From Methanoregula sp. (lineage in GTDB: Archaea > Halobacteriota > Methanomicrobia > Methanomicrobiales > Methanospirillaceae), in NCBI RefSeq assembly GCF_023227875.1, contig NZ_JALOCH010000007.1, forward strand, positions 62,001 through 126,000: DNA of 64,000 nucleotides, given 5' to 3'. The position numbers and the translations under genes are program-made. Positions 17,718-26,816 of this stretch are shown here, piece after piece; position 1 is the first letter of the stretch, and each line of letters opens with the position of its first letter. The notes under the pieces are model-generated. The model had not been told where the DNA came from, did no database searches, and saw nothing but the letters and a program-made list of their open reading frames with translations.

Positions 17718-19232
17718 TTGAATTTTGGTGATTTTGTGGGATTGTCGAGACGAGAACTGGGATTTATTTTTCTCCTGCTTGTCATCCTCAATATACTTTT
17801 CCGGTACCCACTATCTCCTCATGAACTGGGAAACGATTCCTATTATATCCATGAGCTTGCTCAATCGATTGTTGATAATTCCTCATCGGAATGGCTTCTG
17901 TCACCGCTTTCTTTTTTTGGGCTTTACCCCTTTTCGTATTCCTCGGGACTTCCCCATTTTCTCGCAGTTACATCATTGTTAACGAATTTACCCATGGAGT
18001 CAACGATTTTTTTTGATTCATTATTTTTTGCGATATTCGGCATCTTCACTTTCTATATACTAGCAGGGGAATTAAAAAAAGACCAAGTCTTTCAATTGAC
18101 AGCCGCATTCATTTTTTCCGTTTCCCCACTTGCAATCAAGTTTACATCATGGACCGTTTCTTCCCGGGGGCTTATTTTAATGTTCATTCCTCTTGTGATT
18201 TGGTGCCTGTTAAAAATTAAAAATGTCCGGGATATCAAGTATATTTCCCTGTTTATAGTTTTTTTTATCATTCTCGCAAGCATTCATAAAACATTTGTTC
18301 TGTTCATTCTAATTATACTGGCATTCCTATTTACAAAGTATATTGTTTATTCGGACAACCGGTATTTATCAAAAATTTTCAAACATCATTATTATCCTTA
18401 TATCTTATGCGGAATTTTTATTTCAGTTTTTATTCTGCAGTTTTTCTTAATCCCTGGAAACTGGTTGAATGAATATAAAATATTTTTTAATTTTAACCTG
18501 AACATCTGGTATGAATCTGTTCTGTTTTTAATTGTCATACTGACTGCGCGACTGGGCCTCCTGATTCCCTTGTCCATTCTCGGTGTGATCTATTTAATAT
18601 TCGATTCTAAAAAATCGGTCAATGAATCGTTTCTCATTTATGCATTTTTATTTTTTTTACCGTTTCTCTACTATTCAATATACTTTTATGAAACATTGCT
18701 GCCGTTTTGGGCGATGTTGTCTGTATATGGGATTTTTTTCCTTACATCCAAGGTTCAACAAAACCGCTCTCTTTTATGTATGATAATCCTGATCGCAATT
18801 ATTGTATTTTCTGCATATACCGTCCAAATCAGATATACCAGCACTGATGAGGGGGGGTATAAAAATTATTTACAGGAGCCCGATTATGCCCTGACCGGGT
18901 TTATCCAGCATGAAACAAATAATCAGAATATTGGAGGAGGATATCCCAGGCAAATCGCACCATTTATTTCAAACCCATTAGTACTTATGCCCACAGACCA
19001 ATTAATTTATCATAATATTGATAAAAATCTATTAAAAATAGAATTATCTCCATTTCCGACATCACTATCTGAATTGTTCCATTTTGTCAAGCATACCTTT
19101 GATTATTCTTATTCGGGAGATACAAAAAAATATCCTTATAAATATATAATTATGCCAAAAAACTCGCAGAAACCAAATTCAACGGATAATAAAATTTATG
19201 CAAATGATAAGGTTGACTTTTATGACATATAA
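17718..19232 (+). CDS. Polytopic membrane protein, GT-C glycosyltransferase-like
   Basis: Up to 504 residues with about 11 hydrophobic segments and a short soluble tail. The first external loop contains HELGNDSYYIHELAQSIVDN, an acidic motif after the first segment like that of GT-C enzymes, then GLYPFSYSSGLP. No ATG is available at the front: TTG 17718 or GTG 17736 must be used, so the start is uncertain. It is strongly A/T-rich with many Phe, Ile, Lys and Asn codons, matching the surrounding island. A similar loop occurs in the gene at 13763, but the two proteins are not obvious duplicates. Sugar and acceptor are unknown. Confidence 0.6.
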   Translation: MNFGDFVGLSRRELGFIFLLLVILNILFRYPLSPHELGNDSYYIHELAQSIVDNSSSEWLLSPLSFFGLYPFSYSSGLPHFLAVTSLLTNLPMESTIFFDSLFFAIFGIFTFYILAGELKKDQVFQLTAAFIFSVSPLAIKFTSWTVSSRGLILMFIPLVIWCLLKIKNVRDIKYISLFIVFFIILASIHKTFVLFILIILAFLFTKYIVYSDNRYLSKIFKHHYYPYILCGIFISVFILQFFLIPGNWLNEYKIFFNFNLNIWYESVLFLIVILTARLGLLIPLSILGVIYLIFDSKKSVNESFLIYAFLFFLPFLYYSIYFYETLLPFWAMLSVYGIFFLTSKVQQNRSLLCMIILIAIIVFSAYTVQIRYTSTDEGGYKNYLQEPDYALTGFIQHETNNQNIGGGYPRQIAPFISNPLVLMPTDQLIYHNIDKNLLKIELSPFPTSLSELFHFVKHTFDYSYSGDTKKYPYKYIIMPKNSQKPNSTDNKIYANDKVDFYDI

Positions 19233-19316
19233 TTCGCACTAAAATTTTTAAATTTTAAATGTTAGATTTGCTATTTAACTAATGTCTGATAATTGTGATA
19301 TTTTACATTAATTTTT

Positions 19317-19377
19317 GCTCTGTAGAAAACCTTCACGATGAGAAATTGTAAGAATCGGTGAAGGTTTTCTACAGAGC
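19317..19377. repeat. Perfect hairpin of two IS ends
   Basis: Two 20-base arms (GCTCTGTAGAAAACCTTCAC and its exact complement) enclose 21 bases that include GAGAAATTGTAAGAA, also present near the left end of the full-length IS. Confidence 0.85.
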
Positions 19378-19502
19378 ACCGGCTCGCTGATTTCTTAATT
19401 GTCTCCTTTCTTTTTGACTTCACAATCAAGAAAAGGAGACATTGTACCTTAGATCTTTCGGTCGTCGGTACAATCTATTTTGGATTAGGATTTCTACAGA
19501 GC
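19317..19502. mobile_element. Short deletion derivative (MITE) of the 42-kb IS
   Basis: 186 bp starting with GCTCTGTAGAAAACCTTCAC and ending with GATTTCTACAGAGC. The left 61 bp form a perfect 20-bp-arm hairpin (19317-19377). The remainder (about 19380-19502) matches the right end of the IS at 42965-43080 base for base over long stretches: GGCTCG, TTGTCTCCTT, AAGGAGAC, TCGGTCGTCGG and the TACAATCT region. AATTTTT repeats on both flanks suggest a target duplication. There is no coding capacity. The right end provides the stop codon of the adjacent glycosyltransferase. Confidence 0.8.
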
Positions 19503-20843
19503 CAAATTTTTCAACCTTAAAACTTCACTCAAAATTCTTTCATCCCATGAATATTGTAAATTCGATCGCGTCTTAGCCTCTGATAGTAATTTAAATAAAT
19601 CATCGTTTGTTAATGCATGAAGATATTTTGAAATATCATCAACGATTTTGTCATCATTAGAATCATCAAAGAATCTATTGCCGTACTGTTCTCCACCAAT
19701 TACACCCATTAACTCTTTATTATATAATGTTAAGACAGGGATACCCAAATACGCAGATTCCAGTACTGGATTGCACACATTTGAAAACATATAGAGTGAA
19801 AGTAAAATGTCATTTTCATTATAGATATCATTTACATTATCATATGAAAATGGACCCTGATAAAAAACCGTTTGTTCAAGACCAAATTGATCGATTAATT
19901 GGGTAATTTCCTGAATTTCCATTTCATTACCAAACCCATATATATTTAAAATAAATCGATCATCCGAATATTGATTCTTCAGTTTATTCATTATTTTTAT
20001 TGCTAATGGAATCCTTTTCCAATAAATTAATCTACTTGCAGTAAATAGTTTAATTTGACGATTACTAAAGGTAGAAATTGGTTTTTCTTTAGTTTTATGA
20101 ATTATTTTGTCTGATATTCCATTGTGCAAAAACAAGATTTTATTTTTGTCTACACCGAAATATTCAAGCACATTATCGCCCTTTGTTCCATCATCCGTCA
20201 TTATACACAAATCTAAATATTTTACCTGCGAATATGAATCTAATTCTAAATTAAATCCTTTTATTTTTTTTCCCTTTTTAAGGAGATCTAAAACACTACC
20301 AAGAACAGTCCCTTGAAATTTCCCAAATGCTATAGATTTTGGAAATTTTTTTTTCAGTTTTATTGTAGGAATTACTCCCCCACATTCATATGCGCAAATA
20401 TAATCGGGAATTATTCCGGAATTAGTGGAAAATCTTTTTGTGTACAGATAAAGTAAAAGATTATTCACGTAAAATGCACTTATTCTTATTAATAGGTTAT
20501 TATTCCGATATGAATTTGAGATAACATTTTTTCCATTAGAATCTTTTTCCGATTTTTCTATTGCTTTTGATGAAAATCGCACGGAAAATTTATTAAACCA
20601 ATGTAAAAAAGATTTCCCATAATAAATCAACGGATTTTTTATTAAAAAAAAATTTACATTTGGTAATTTGTTATTAATATCTGTTTGATTGTAGAAAAGT
20701 TTTTCATTGATATCTCCACAGGTAAAAAAGTATATTTCAAAATATTTACTGTATCCTCGAATTGATTCAAACATTGACTGATTACCAAACTCATTAAAAA
20801 ATAAGGATGTTAAAACAAACATTGTAGGTTTTGATTCTTTCAT
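19494..20843 (-). CDS. Glycosyltransferase, GT4-like (GT-B)
   Basis: A 449-residue predicted GT-B glycosyltransferase. The second half carries IKLFTASRLIYWKRIPLAIKIM (about 268), FILNIYGFGNEM, VFYQGPFSYDNVNDIY and LLSLYMFSNVCNPVLESAYLGIPVLTLYNKE (about 350), the expected donor-site order, although the usual EGxGxxxxE is altered to NVCNPVLE. It is very A/T-rich. The final LeuAlaLeu-stop is encoded by the IS-derived end at 19491-19502; before that insertion the frame would have stopped about three codons earlier. A TATA-like box at 20861-20873 suggests a nearly leaderless transcript. Confidence 0.75.
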   Translation of the reverse strand: MKESKPTMFVLTSLFFNEFGNQSMFESIRGYSKYFEIYFFTCGDINEKLFYNQTDINNKLPNVNFFLIKNPLIYYGKSFLHWFNKFSVRFSSKAIEKSEKDSNGKNVISNSYRNNNLLIRISAFYVNNLLLYLYTKRFSTNSGIIPDYICAYECGGVIPTIKLKKKFPKSIAFGKFQGTVLGSVLDLLKKGKKIKGFNLELDSYSQVKYLDLCIMTDDGTKGDNVLEYFGVDKNKILFLHNGISDKIIHKTKEKPISTFSNRQIKLFTASRLIYWKRIPLAIKIMNKLKNQYSDDRFILNIYGFGNEMEIQEITQLIDQFGLEQTVFYQGPFSYDNVNDIYNENDILLSLYMFSNVCNPVLESAYLGIPVLTLYNKELMGVIGGEQYGNRFFDDSNDDKIVDDISKYLHALTNDDLFKLLSEAKTRSNLQYSWDERILSEVLRLKNLAL

Positions 20844-20860
20844 ATCACTTATTTGTTTTA

Positions 20861-20873
20861 CTTTTAAATATAT
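20861..20873 (-). promoter_or_regulatory. TATA-like box before the GT4-like gene
   Basis: Read on the minus strand, CATATATTTAAAAG lies about 20-30 bases before the ATG at 20843, giving a leader of only a few bases. Confidence 0.4.
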
Positions 20874-21000
20874 GATTTAACCCCCCTTCAAATACTTCAT
20901 GAGAGTCTAGTTCAATTGAAGGGATCATCAATTGTCAATGGCGAATAAAATTCCCTTCTTCCATGAATATATTCACATATTCAGAGTTGCCAGAGATCCC

Positions 21001-22188
21001 TCATGCGGTTTTTTCTGCTATTTCATCAATAAAGAAATCCAGATTCTGACCCGAATCATTCAGCGTGGATTCCCCTCGACCTTTAGCCAGAGTATCATTA
21101 ATCCATTTTTTTATTATTTCGGGATCCTGCGGTAGAACTTCGGCCATACCCAAACAGCGTTCATAGGAATAATAATTCTCAAATTTTCCCCCATGATTTA
21201 AATTTTGATTTAATAAGCCACTCCGTATGCCCATCCATGCAGCTTCGATGACAACCGAGCTGATATCGGAGATATGGAGATCAGTTCCTCTCAACAGAAT
21301 CGGTAATGGCATCTCACTTGAGATAAGCCATCTTTGAGCTTCTTCTGTTCCAAAGGTTTTTCTTAAGTAATTGAGCACCATATCTTTCTCGCTACCCCGA
21401 AGATGAACTGGATGTAATCGGAGGATCCAATTATATAATTTTGCTGTATCCAAAATCACTGTTTCAAGTGCACTAACCATAACACCATTGAAATTACCCT
21501 CCAAATAGTATCTTTCCAGGCCCCACTCTAATGTCACAACAATACAGGGGCGAGTGTCTTCATTTTTATATTCATCAGTTATTGCTTCATGAACCAGTAG
21601 ATCTTCTGGATTATTTCTGATAAAACGTAAAAACCATGGATTCCCAACATTTATAACACGAATACTTTTATATTTTGCCCATTTTGAAATGGTAATTACA
21701 CTCTGCTCATTCCAGCAAAGGTATCCATCGGGAAGAGCATCTGTTCGAGAATTTACTTGGTATTTCTCACCGTACAATGGATGATTATCAGCAATTACCC
21801 CATGTTGAAGATCGTACACAGGTATCTTCTTTATTTTTCCTGCCTGGCAGAGATATTTATCCGGCAGAATTCCAATAATGCACTTTGGGGTAGCTTTGTC
21901 AAGAATTTGACACCACAAATTTACTCGGTATGTGTTTTCCCATTCTAAAGCAATTTCCCGCCCTCGAAATGTATATAACAATTGCCTGATAACAAAAATA
22001 ATTGTTGCTAATTGGTTATAAGAAACCGGAGAGAAATAGGCTTTATCCCCAACTAGCCTTGAATATGGTGTGGCTATTGATCTGACACTCAGCGACTTTT
22101 CGGTACATCGCTCTCCAATAGAATCAATCAGATGAGCGTATGCTTTACCATGGAATGAATATCCACAATTATTATCCCGTCTAACCAA
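21001..22188 (-). CDS. Surface-polysaccharide biosynthesis protein, GT-B-like; N-terminus probably frameshifted
   Basis: The annotated frame begins at TTG 22188 and gives 395 residues. Features are VYDLQHGVIADNHPLYG (about 121) and LHPVHLRGSEKDMV, with HISDISSVVIEAAWMGIRSGLL near 300, a pattern of capsule or teichoic-acid-type GT-B transferases. The true start is probably further upstream. The same frame continues back as DIIIGTCVKDSWNHLNSC to about 22265, but the only ATGs (22289, 22304) are out of frame by one base across a run of ten T at 22266-22275. One more base would give a continuous start. The enzyme activity is unknown. The gene lies in the A/T-rich island. Confidence 0.6.
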   Translation of the reverse strand: MVRRDNNCGYSFHGKAYAHLIDSIGERCTEKSLSVRSIATPYSRLVGDKAYFSPVSYNQLATIIFVIRQLLYTFRGREIALEWENTYRVNLWCQILDKATPKCIIGILPDKYLCQAGKIKKIPVYDLQHGVIADNHPLYGEKYQVNSRTDALPDGYLCWNEQSVITISKWAKYKSIRVINVGNPWFLRFIRNNPEDLLVHEAITDEYKNEDTRPCIVVTLEWGLERYYLEGNFNGVMVSALETVILDTAKLYNWILRLHPVHLRGSEKDMVLNYLRKTFGTEEAQRWLISSEMPLPILLRGTDLHISDISSVVIEAAWMGIRSGLLNQNLNHGGKFENYYSYERCLGMAEVLPQDPEIIKKWINDTLAKGRGESTLNDSGQNLDFFIDEIAEKTA

Positions 22189-22265
22189 GAGAACATCACA
22201 AGAATTCAGATGATTCCAGGAATCTTTTACACAAGTACCAATAATAATATCAAGATAAGTCTTTA

Positions 22266-22275
22266 TTTTTTTTTT
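22266..22275. repeat. T(10) homopolymer at the front of the 21-kb gene
   Basis: Ten T on the plus strand (ten A in the coding sense) separate the ATG codons at 22304 and 22289 from the open frame. Eleven would join them in frame. Confidence 0.7.
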
Positions 22276-22320
22276 AAATTAATAAACATATAATTCTTTT
22301 TCATCGCGCGATCACACTCA

Positions 22321-23685
22321 TCAAGGTTTATAAAAACAATAACAACTATTTTGCAGACCCCCTGCAGGATTAATAGGGATAATTTTTACGTCCGCGAATC
22401 GCCCTGATGCCTGTTGAAATTCTTTCAAAATGTCCTGTAATTCGTCTAATGTCAAACATGGAAATTTTTGGTTTAAATAAATATTCGGTTTTATGACATT
22501 CTTAATTAATATTTTATAATCCTGTAAGGTAGGACTGAATGGGAATATTGCCTCACTTTCTGGCATATCAAGTCGATCCAGAGCGTCCATAATTTTATCA
22601 CAGGCCAGTTTACCCTCAATACTTGTGATGTATTCCGAAGCAAATTTCAATTGTTTTTCACGATCTAAATGAAAGTCTGTAACATTATTAATTATTGCAT
22701 TCATTATATCCAATAATTCTTTTTCATTAAATGCCTGATAACTCACTTGATTTGGAAGCGGATGTTCAATTTCATCATCAACATAAGGTCTGTAAGAAAT
22801 TGACGGCTTACTGAGAAGAAATGCTTCGATACCGGTCATACAATTATTGTGAATCATGACCTCAGATGCTAAAATCCACTCACTTGCATTACCCTCATAT
22901 ACGACTTTTACATTTTTCAAGTCTTTTGCTAATTCAATCCACGGGACATGGCTTTCCGAGGGATGTGGCCTAATGATTATGGTATGATTGGGGAATTTTT
23001 CTGATAGTAGGGGAATAAGATGAAGAAAATGGGGGAATAAATTCTTATGGTGGTCAAGGACTTGTCTCATAATGACTTCCTCTTCCACGGATTTAATTTT
23101 TTTACTTTTTATATAATGATCTATAACATTTTTAGTAACAACATGATTGTAAAATCCAAAATGGGTATTAATCAATATGATTTTGCCATATCTTTCGTGA
23201 ATTTTCTGAATATTTATATTAAAAATATTCCGAAAATCGGGCCGCAACAGATCAAACCTTGGATTTCCAGATAGAATTATCTTCTCGCTTGGCCGGTTTA
23301 ATGCCAAACAGATATCATCTGACTGACGTTTACCCCATGCGAAAATATAGTCAACAGCATCAAAAGTATCTACGTCAAGTCGTCTTCTGCGATAAAAATC
23401 TTCATGATAAATTAGTCCTTCTTCATCCCAACAAGACATTCGATGACCATAAAGGCGGACTCTTTTAATGGTATCCATTGTCCCTAGAGCCATATTTTGA
23501 TTTATTATAACTCCAGGGGGTAACACCTCATACATACGCAACATGGGGAAAACGTGTCCAAGAGTTGCACCCCATCCTCTTTCTGCAGCAACACAGCAGA
23601 GTAATGCTTTGGCATGGAGTTCTCTGGCTTTTGTTTCAATATGGAGATGGAGCCAGTGACGTGAAGAAATGGTTGTTTTAATCAT
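22321..23685 (-). CDS. Surface carbohydrate biosynthesis protein (GT-B-like)
   Basis: A 454-residue protein. Features include ERGWGATLGHVFPML, the acidic SCWDEEGLIYHEDFY (about 85), a YIFAWGKRQSDDI stretch, KIILSGNPRFDLLRPD (about 135), and a second-half GT-B-like HTIIIRPHPSESH...MIHNNCMTGIEAFLLSKPSISYRP. This matches a family annotated as surface carbohydrate biosynthesis protein, found in bacterial and archaeal capsule or S-layer glycan clusters. The chemistry is not established. The last 60 residues (LTLDELQDILKEFQQ) look like an extra helical tail. It lies 132 bp upstream of the preceding gene on the same strand. Confidence 0.65.
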   Translation of the reverse strand: MIKTTISSRHWLHLHIETKARELHAKALLCCVAAERGWGATLGHVFPMLRMYEVLPPGVIINQNMALGTMDTIKRVRLYGHRMSCWDEEGLIYHEDFYRRRRLDVDTFDAVDYIFAWGKRQSDDICLALNRPSEKIILSGNPRFDLLRPDFRNIFNINIQKIHERYGKIILINTHFGFYNHVVTKNVIDHYIKSKKIKSVEEEVIMRQVLDHHKNLFPHFLHLIPLLSEKFPNHTIIIRPHPSESHVPWIELAKDLKNVKVVYEGNASEWILASEVMIHNNCMTGIEAFLLSKPSISYRPYVDDEIEHPLPNQVSYQAFNEKELLDIMNAIINNVTDFHLDREKQLKFASEYITSIEGKLACDKIMDALDRLDMPESEAIFPFSPTLQDYKILIKNVIKPNIYLNQKFPCLTLDELQDILKEFQQASGRFADVKIIPINPAGGLQNSCYCFYKP

Positions 23686-23902
23686 AAATTGTAATCTCCT
23701 TTAAACGAGTTATCTAATTCATAAATTATAAATTGTTACCCTCATCACCATGTTTAAAAAGTCGAAATTCGGATGATTCTGATCAACATTAGATTCTCTA
23801 ATATAAATTAATCCAATCCCGCCGGTGATTTCATTTTTTACCGAACCTATTTGCTTGTCCCCATGCTTATCTTTTTTTCCTCCATGAATTTTGGATATTA
23901 AT

Positions 23903-24080
23903 GCTCTGGAGAAAAACTCAAAGAAGTGTAATAGTAAGAACCTGTGTCTGTTACAGACAATTTTTTCCCTGCAATTTCTGTTTTCTGTATCGCGGATCTT
24001 CTTGCTTTAAATCCCCAGTACTTTCTTTTCACGACAGAAAACTTGTTTTCGATGAGTTGTCGTTCATGCTTCAGGTGCGA
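23903..24080. mobile_element. Eroded remnant of the same IS family
   Basis: This stretch follows the left 170 bp of the IS at 42088: GCTCTGGAGAAAA, GTAAGAACCTGTG, TGTTACAGACAAT, TTCTTGCTTTAAATC, CTTTCTTTTCACGACAGAAA, ACTTGTTTTCGATGAGTTGTCG. Differences are spread throughout, the right end is missing and there is no flanking repeat. It occupies most of the 420-bp space between the genes at 22321 and 24106; nothing else was recognised there. Confidence 0.75.
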
Positions 24081-24105
24081 ACTCTCTCATTTACGTTTTA
24101 ACAAA

Positions 24106-25074
24106 TTATAATTCTTCCTGAACCACCAAACCATCATTGTATTTGACTGTTCTTTTAGCCGCTTCGCTTAACTGTTGTGGTTGAGTTAGAAACCGGTCTC
24201 CTACTGCAACCAGATTTATGAGATCGATCCCATTTTGATCACAAATTGATTGAATATAAAGTGTCCCTCCATTAATTGCAACTGCAAGGTATCTTAGTTT
24301 TTCTCCTCGATTGATTCGGTATACCAAACCCCATTGATATGGGGCAAAAAGTAGATCTGGTTGAAAAAACACACTTTTAATCTTAATGGTCTTCCCTCGC
24401 CATGTGCTATACGCACCATCATATGGCACATCAAACGCCAAAATAAAAGATTCTAGATGATATCCATTCCAAGACCAGTCGATCCATCCATTCAGACTAG
24501 ATTTTAGTCGTGGCCAATAGGTAGATAGATATTCTGGTTGTTTGGATAAATTTTTTAGATCCAAATTACCCTTGGAGTAACCAATACATGCATTGATACC
24601 AATATCTATCTGCTGTTTTTCATATTCCTGAATGAAATCCAAAGGTGTACGACAGGATGACGAATAAATGAATTCTTGCACTTGTAATATTGAACCCGCA
24701 TCAGGATTCTTATGCATTTTATGAATTATCGCAAATCCGAGTCTTTTACGATTCATGATCTGCCATGAAACAATTGTTCCCCCGCGATCCTGCGGTAGAG
24801 AGGTACCATGGATATTAAATATCCCATACGGTTCAAATGCTTGTAAAAAGGCGTCATCAAAAATCCAAGGCGCTGCCGCAGATAGTCGAAAACCAGATTT
24901 ACAATCTGACAACAGTGCCTTTTTTAGTTCATTTGCCGAATTTACTTCGGTGAAAATATCTTTATCGAAATCAATTGGGCAATTATTTCCATAAACATGA
25001 AATTCGCACTTTTGTTTTCGCAAGCCATTCGCTATTCCAACAATAATTGATTTATTTCCAATGAGTTGTATCAT
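24106..25074 (-). CDS. Formyltransferase-family protein (sugar N-formyltransferase-like)
   Basis: A 322-residue protein with the formyl-transferase fold that uses 10-formyl-tetrahydrofolate. The catalytic pattern is clear: FNIHGTSLPQDRGGTIVSW (about 86-104) contains the Asn and His of the active triad and the SLPxxRG loop, and the Asp is in KNPDAGSIL (about 127). The C-terminal half has NGWIDWSWNGYHLESFI and the VPYDGAYSTWRGKTIKI pattern of the Fmt C-terminal domain. In this setting it more likely formylates an amino sugar than Met-tRNA, since archaea do not use fMet. The start overlaps the GNAT stop (ATGA). A/T-rich island gene. Confidence 0.8.
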   Translation of the reverse strand: MIQLIGNKSIIVGIANGLRKQKCEFHVYGNNCPIDFDKDIFTEVNSANELKKALLSDCKSGFRLSAAAPWIFDDAFLQAFEPYGIFNIHGTSLPQDRGGTIVSWQIMNRKRLGFAIIHKMHKNPDAGSILQVQEFIYSSSCRTPLDFIQEYEKQQIDIGINACIGYSKGNLDLKNLSKQPEYLSTYWPRLKSSLNGWIDWSWNGYHLESFILAFDVPYDGAYSTWRGKTIKIKSVFFQPDLLFAPYQWGLVYRINRGEKLRYLAVAINGGTLYIQSICDQNGIDLINLVAVGDRFLTQPQQLSEAAKRTVKYNDGLVVQEEL

Positions 25075-25811
25075 GATAAATCAAAATCGTATTTATTTGC
25101 ATATGCATTTATTGCTTCATAACCTGATCCATAAAAACGTCCAAGCCAAACCGGTCGTATCTCAGATCCAAATAATAATTTAAATTGGGAAATACCCGCT
25201 TTAGAAGGATCATCAGGATCGATCCCGCCAAGATCAAGCATTGCGATATTATTCCTCACTGCATAACGAGTTAACTCATGCACAACCATTCGCGATGCAG
25301 CTGAGATCATAGACTTCGGAAGGTCGTGGTATATATCAGAACGACGCCTGCTAAAGATCCTTCCCACTCGTAATACACCATTACCTGAATAAACACTCAT
25401 CCCCGCAATCAACTCTTCTTTGTAGCGTACGCAAACGGTCAGACTGGCGAGTAACTCTTCGGGGGGGACTGGTTTCCACTGCCTTTCCTTTTCACACAAC
25501 ATATGAAATGAATAAAGCTCATCGGGCGGTGTACAGTTAATTTCTACTTTATATTCAGTTGTTCGATAGCTACGTCTTACTTCATTGCGAGTTATTTTCC
25601 GATAGGTTAATATCTGATCCTCTTCGTTAGCCCTCACAAAAATCAGGGCACATTGCTTGTTAATTGAGGTAATCCCCTCAATTTTGGGCAATTCACTATA
25701 ACTTGCAACAGTAAAGTAATCCACATGTTCCATATAATTCTGAAGTTCCTCTTCGCTAAATGAATCTCCAACAAAACGTGCATACGATCCGACGGGTAAC
25801 TTGACTATCAT
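25071..25811 (-). CDS. GNAT/FemAB-like N-acyltransferase
   Basis: A 246-residue predicted acyltransferase starting at ATG 25811 (MIVKLPVGSYARF), which follows a strong GGGAGGAAATA ribosome-binding site and overlaps the deacetylase stop by one base (TAATG). A longer frame to 25835 is unlikely. The C-terminal half (CVRYKEELIAGMSVYSGNGVLRVGRIF, then NNIAMLDLGGIDPDDPSKAGISQFKLLFG) follows the FemAB/peptidoglycan-bridge GNAT pattern, where the D-GGI..D....GI..FK region is conserved. It may N-acylate an amino sugar. Context: tightly coupled with a deacetylase and a formyltransferase, so the three may replace one N-acyl group by another. Confidence 0.65.
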   Translation of the reverse strand: MIVKLPVGSYARFVGDSFSEEELQNYMEHVDYFTVASYSELPKIEGITSINKQCALIFVRANEEDQILTYRKITRNEVRRSYRTTEYKVEINCTPPDELYSFHMLCEKERQWKPVPPEELLASLTVCVRYKEELIAGMSVYSGNGVLRVGRIFSRRRSDIYHDLPKSMISAASRMVVHELTRYAVRNNIAMLDLGGIDPDDPSKAGISQFKLLFGSEIRPVWLGRFYGSGYEAINAYANKYDFDLS

Positions 25812-26797
25812 TATTTCCTCCCGGTCCTGAACCATGTGGCATGCTTTAGTCCTGTCCAGAATTCTTCATCATTAACGATACAATTTTTCCCGCCAGGAAC
25901 ATCATTGTTTGAGAAACGTCCGATAAACATCGGAGCATCAATAGTTATATTTCCAGTTCTCTCCATTGTAAATGCAAATCGGATATTTTTTTTCTGGGCA
26001 TGTTCGGCAACATCTATGCTGCAAGCTTCTCGAAAACCATAGGGGTAACTGAGCGAAACAATTTTCTCCCCGGTCCATTGGTGAAGCTTTTGAATAGATA
26101 TATCAAAATCCCTTTTTGCAGTCGCATCATCCTGCAAGCCAAGCGGCAGGTGCTCATGGCCATGCGTCCCGATGGCACCGGCCTTTGCAAGTTCTGCAAC
26201 CATTTTTTTAGTCATATAGAGGTCTTTACTTATTCGACGCTCATTAAAACCAAGCATTTCGAAACACTGATCAACAACACATATCCGCTCGGTTTCATTA
26301 AGCACATAATTGAGAAAATACTTTAATTGTGCATCTTCTTCAGAATCATATCGATATACCTCCTTCGCTTTCTGTTTGGAGGGAAAAGTTAGGGAACACC
26401 CTCGGTTCTTTAAAATACTGATTAAGATATCCAAAAAACGTTCCGGTGGCGTATAAGCCCGAATAATATGAATTTTATGAACCGTTGGAACAAAATTTTC
26501 TTCAATCGGTCTTGTATTGACAAAAAAAATCGCTGGAATTCCTTTTTCTTTTAGTATTGGCCACGCTAATTCATATTGCTCTTTAAACCCATCATCAAAA
26601 GTAATGACCACTGCTTTCGGAGGGAGACTCTTTGTCCCATCGATTATATCACAAATATCATCACTGCCAAGAAATTGGGCCGTTTTTCCAAGAATATCCA
26701 ACTGGTCGGAAAATTCTTTTGGCGTAACCCCAAAGATACTTGGAAACGGGGCGTCGAATGTCTTTCGGATATAGTGAAAGTTTACAGCAACCAGCAT
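25811..26797 (-). CDS. Polysaccharide deacetylase (NodB / carbohydrate esterase 4-like)
   Basis: A 328-residue protein with the NodB motifs: VITFDDGF (about 64-71, metal-binding DD) and GTHGHEHLPL (about 198-207, HxxxH-type metal ligands). A late LSYPYGFRE replaces the usual RxPYG. Members remove N-acetyl groups from amino-sugar glycans using a divalent metal. No signal peptide is visible, so it probably acts in the cytoplasm on a sugar nucleotide or lipid-linked intermediate. It is the first gene of a coupled set with the GNAT (TAATG) and formyltransferase (ATGA). Confidence 0.82.
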   Translation of the reverse strand: MLVAVNFHYIRKTFDAPFPSIFGVTPKEFSDQLDILGKTAQFLGSDDICDIIDGTKSLPPKAVVITFDDGFKEQYELAWPILKEKGIPAIFFVNTRPIEENFVPTVHKIHIIRAYTPPERFLDILISILKNRGCSLTFPSKQKAKEVYRYDSEEDAQLKYFLNYVLNETERICVVDQCFEMLGFNERRISKDLYMTKKMVAELAKAGAIGTHGHEHLPLGLQDDATAKRDFDISIQKLHQWTGEKIVSLSYPYGFREACSIDVAEHAQKKNIRFAFTMERTGNITIDAPMFIGRFSNNDVPGGKNCIVNDEEFWTGLKHATWFRTGRK

Positions 26798-26816
26798 ACA
26801 CCCTCACCTCACAGTA

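Noticed and set aside
19418..19442. GTCTCCTT/AAGGAGAC hairpin as intrinsic terminator
   Set aside because: It is part of the IS right end (also at 42981-43018) and lacks a T-run directly after the stem, so it is kept as element structure.
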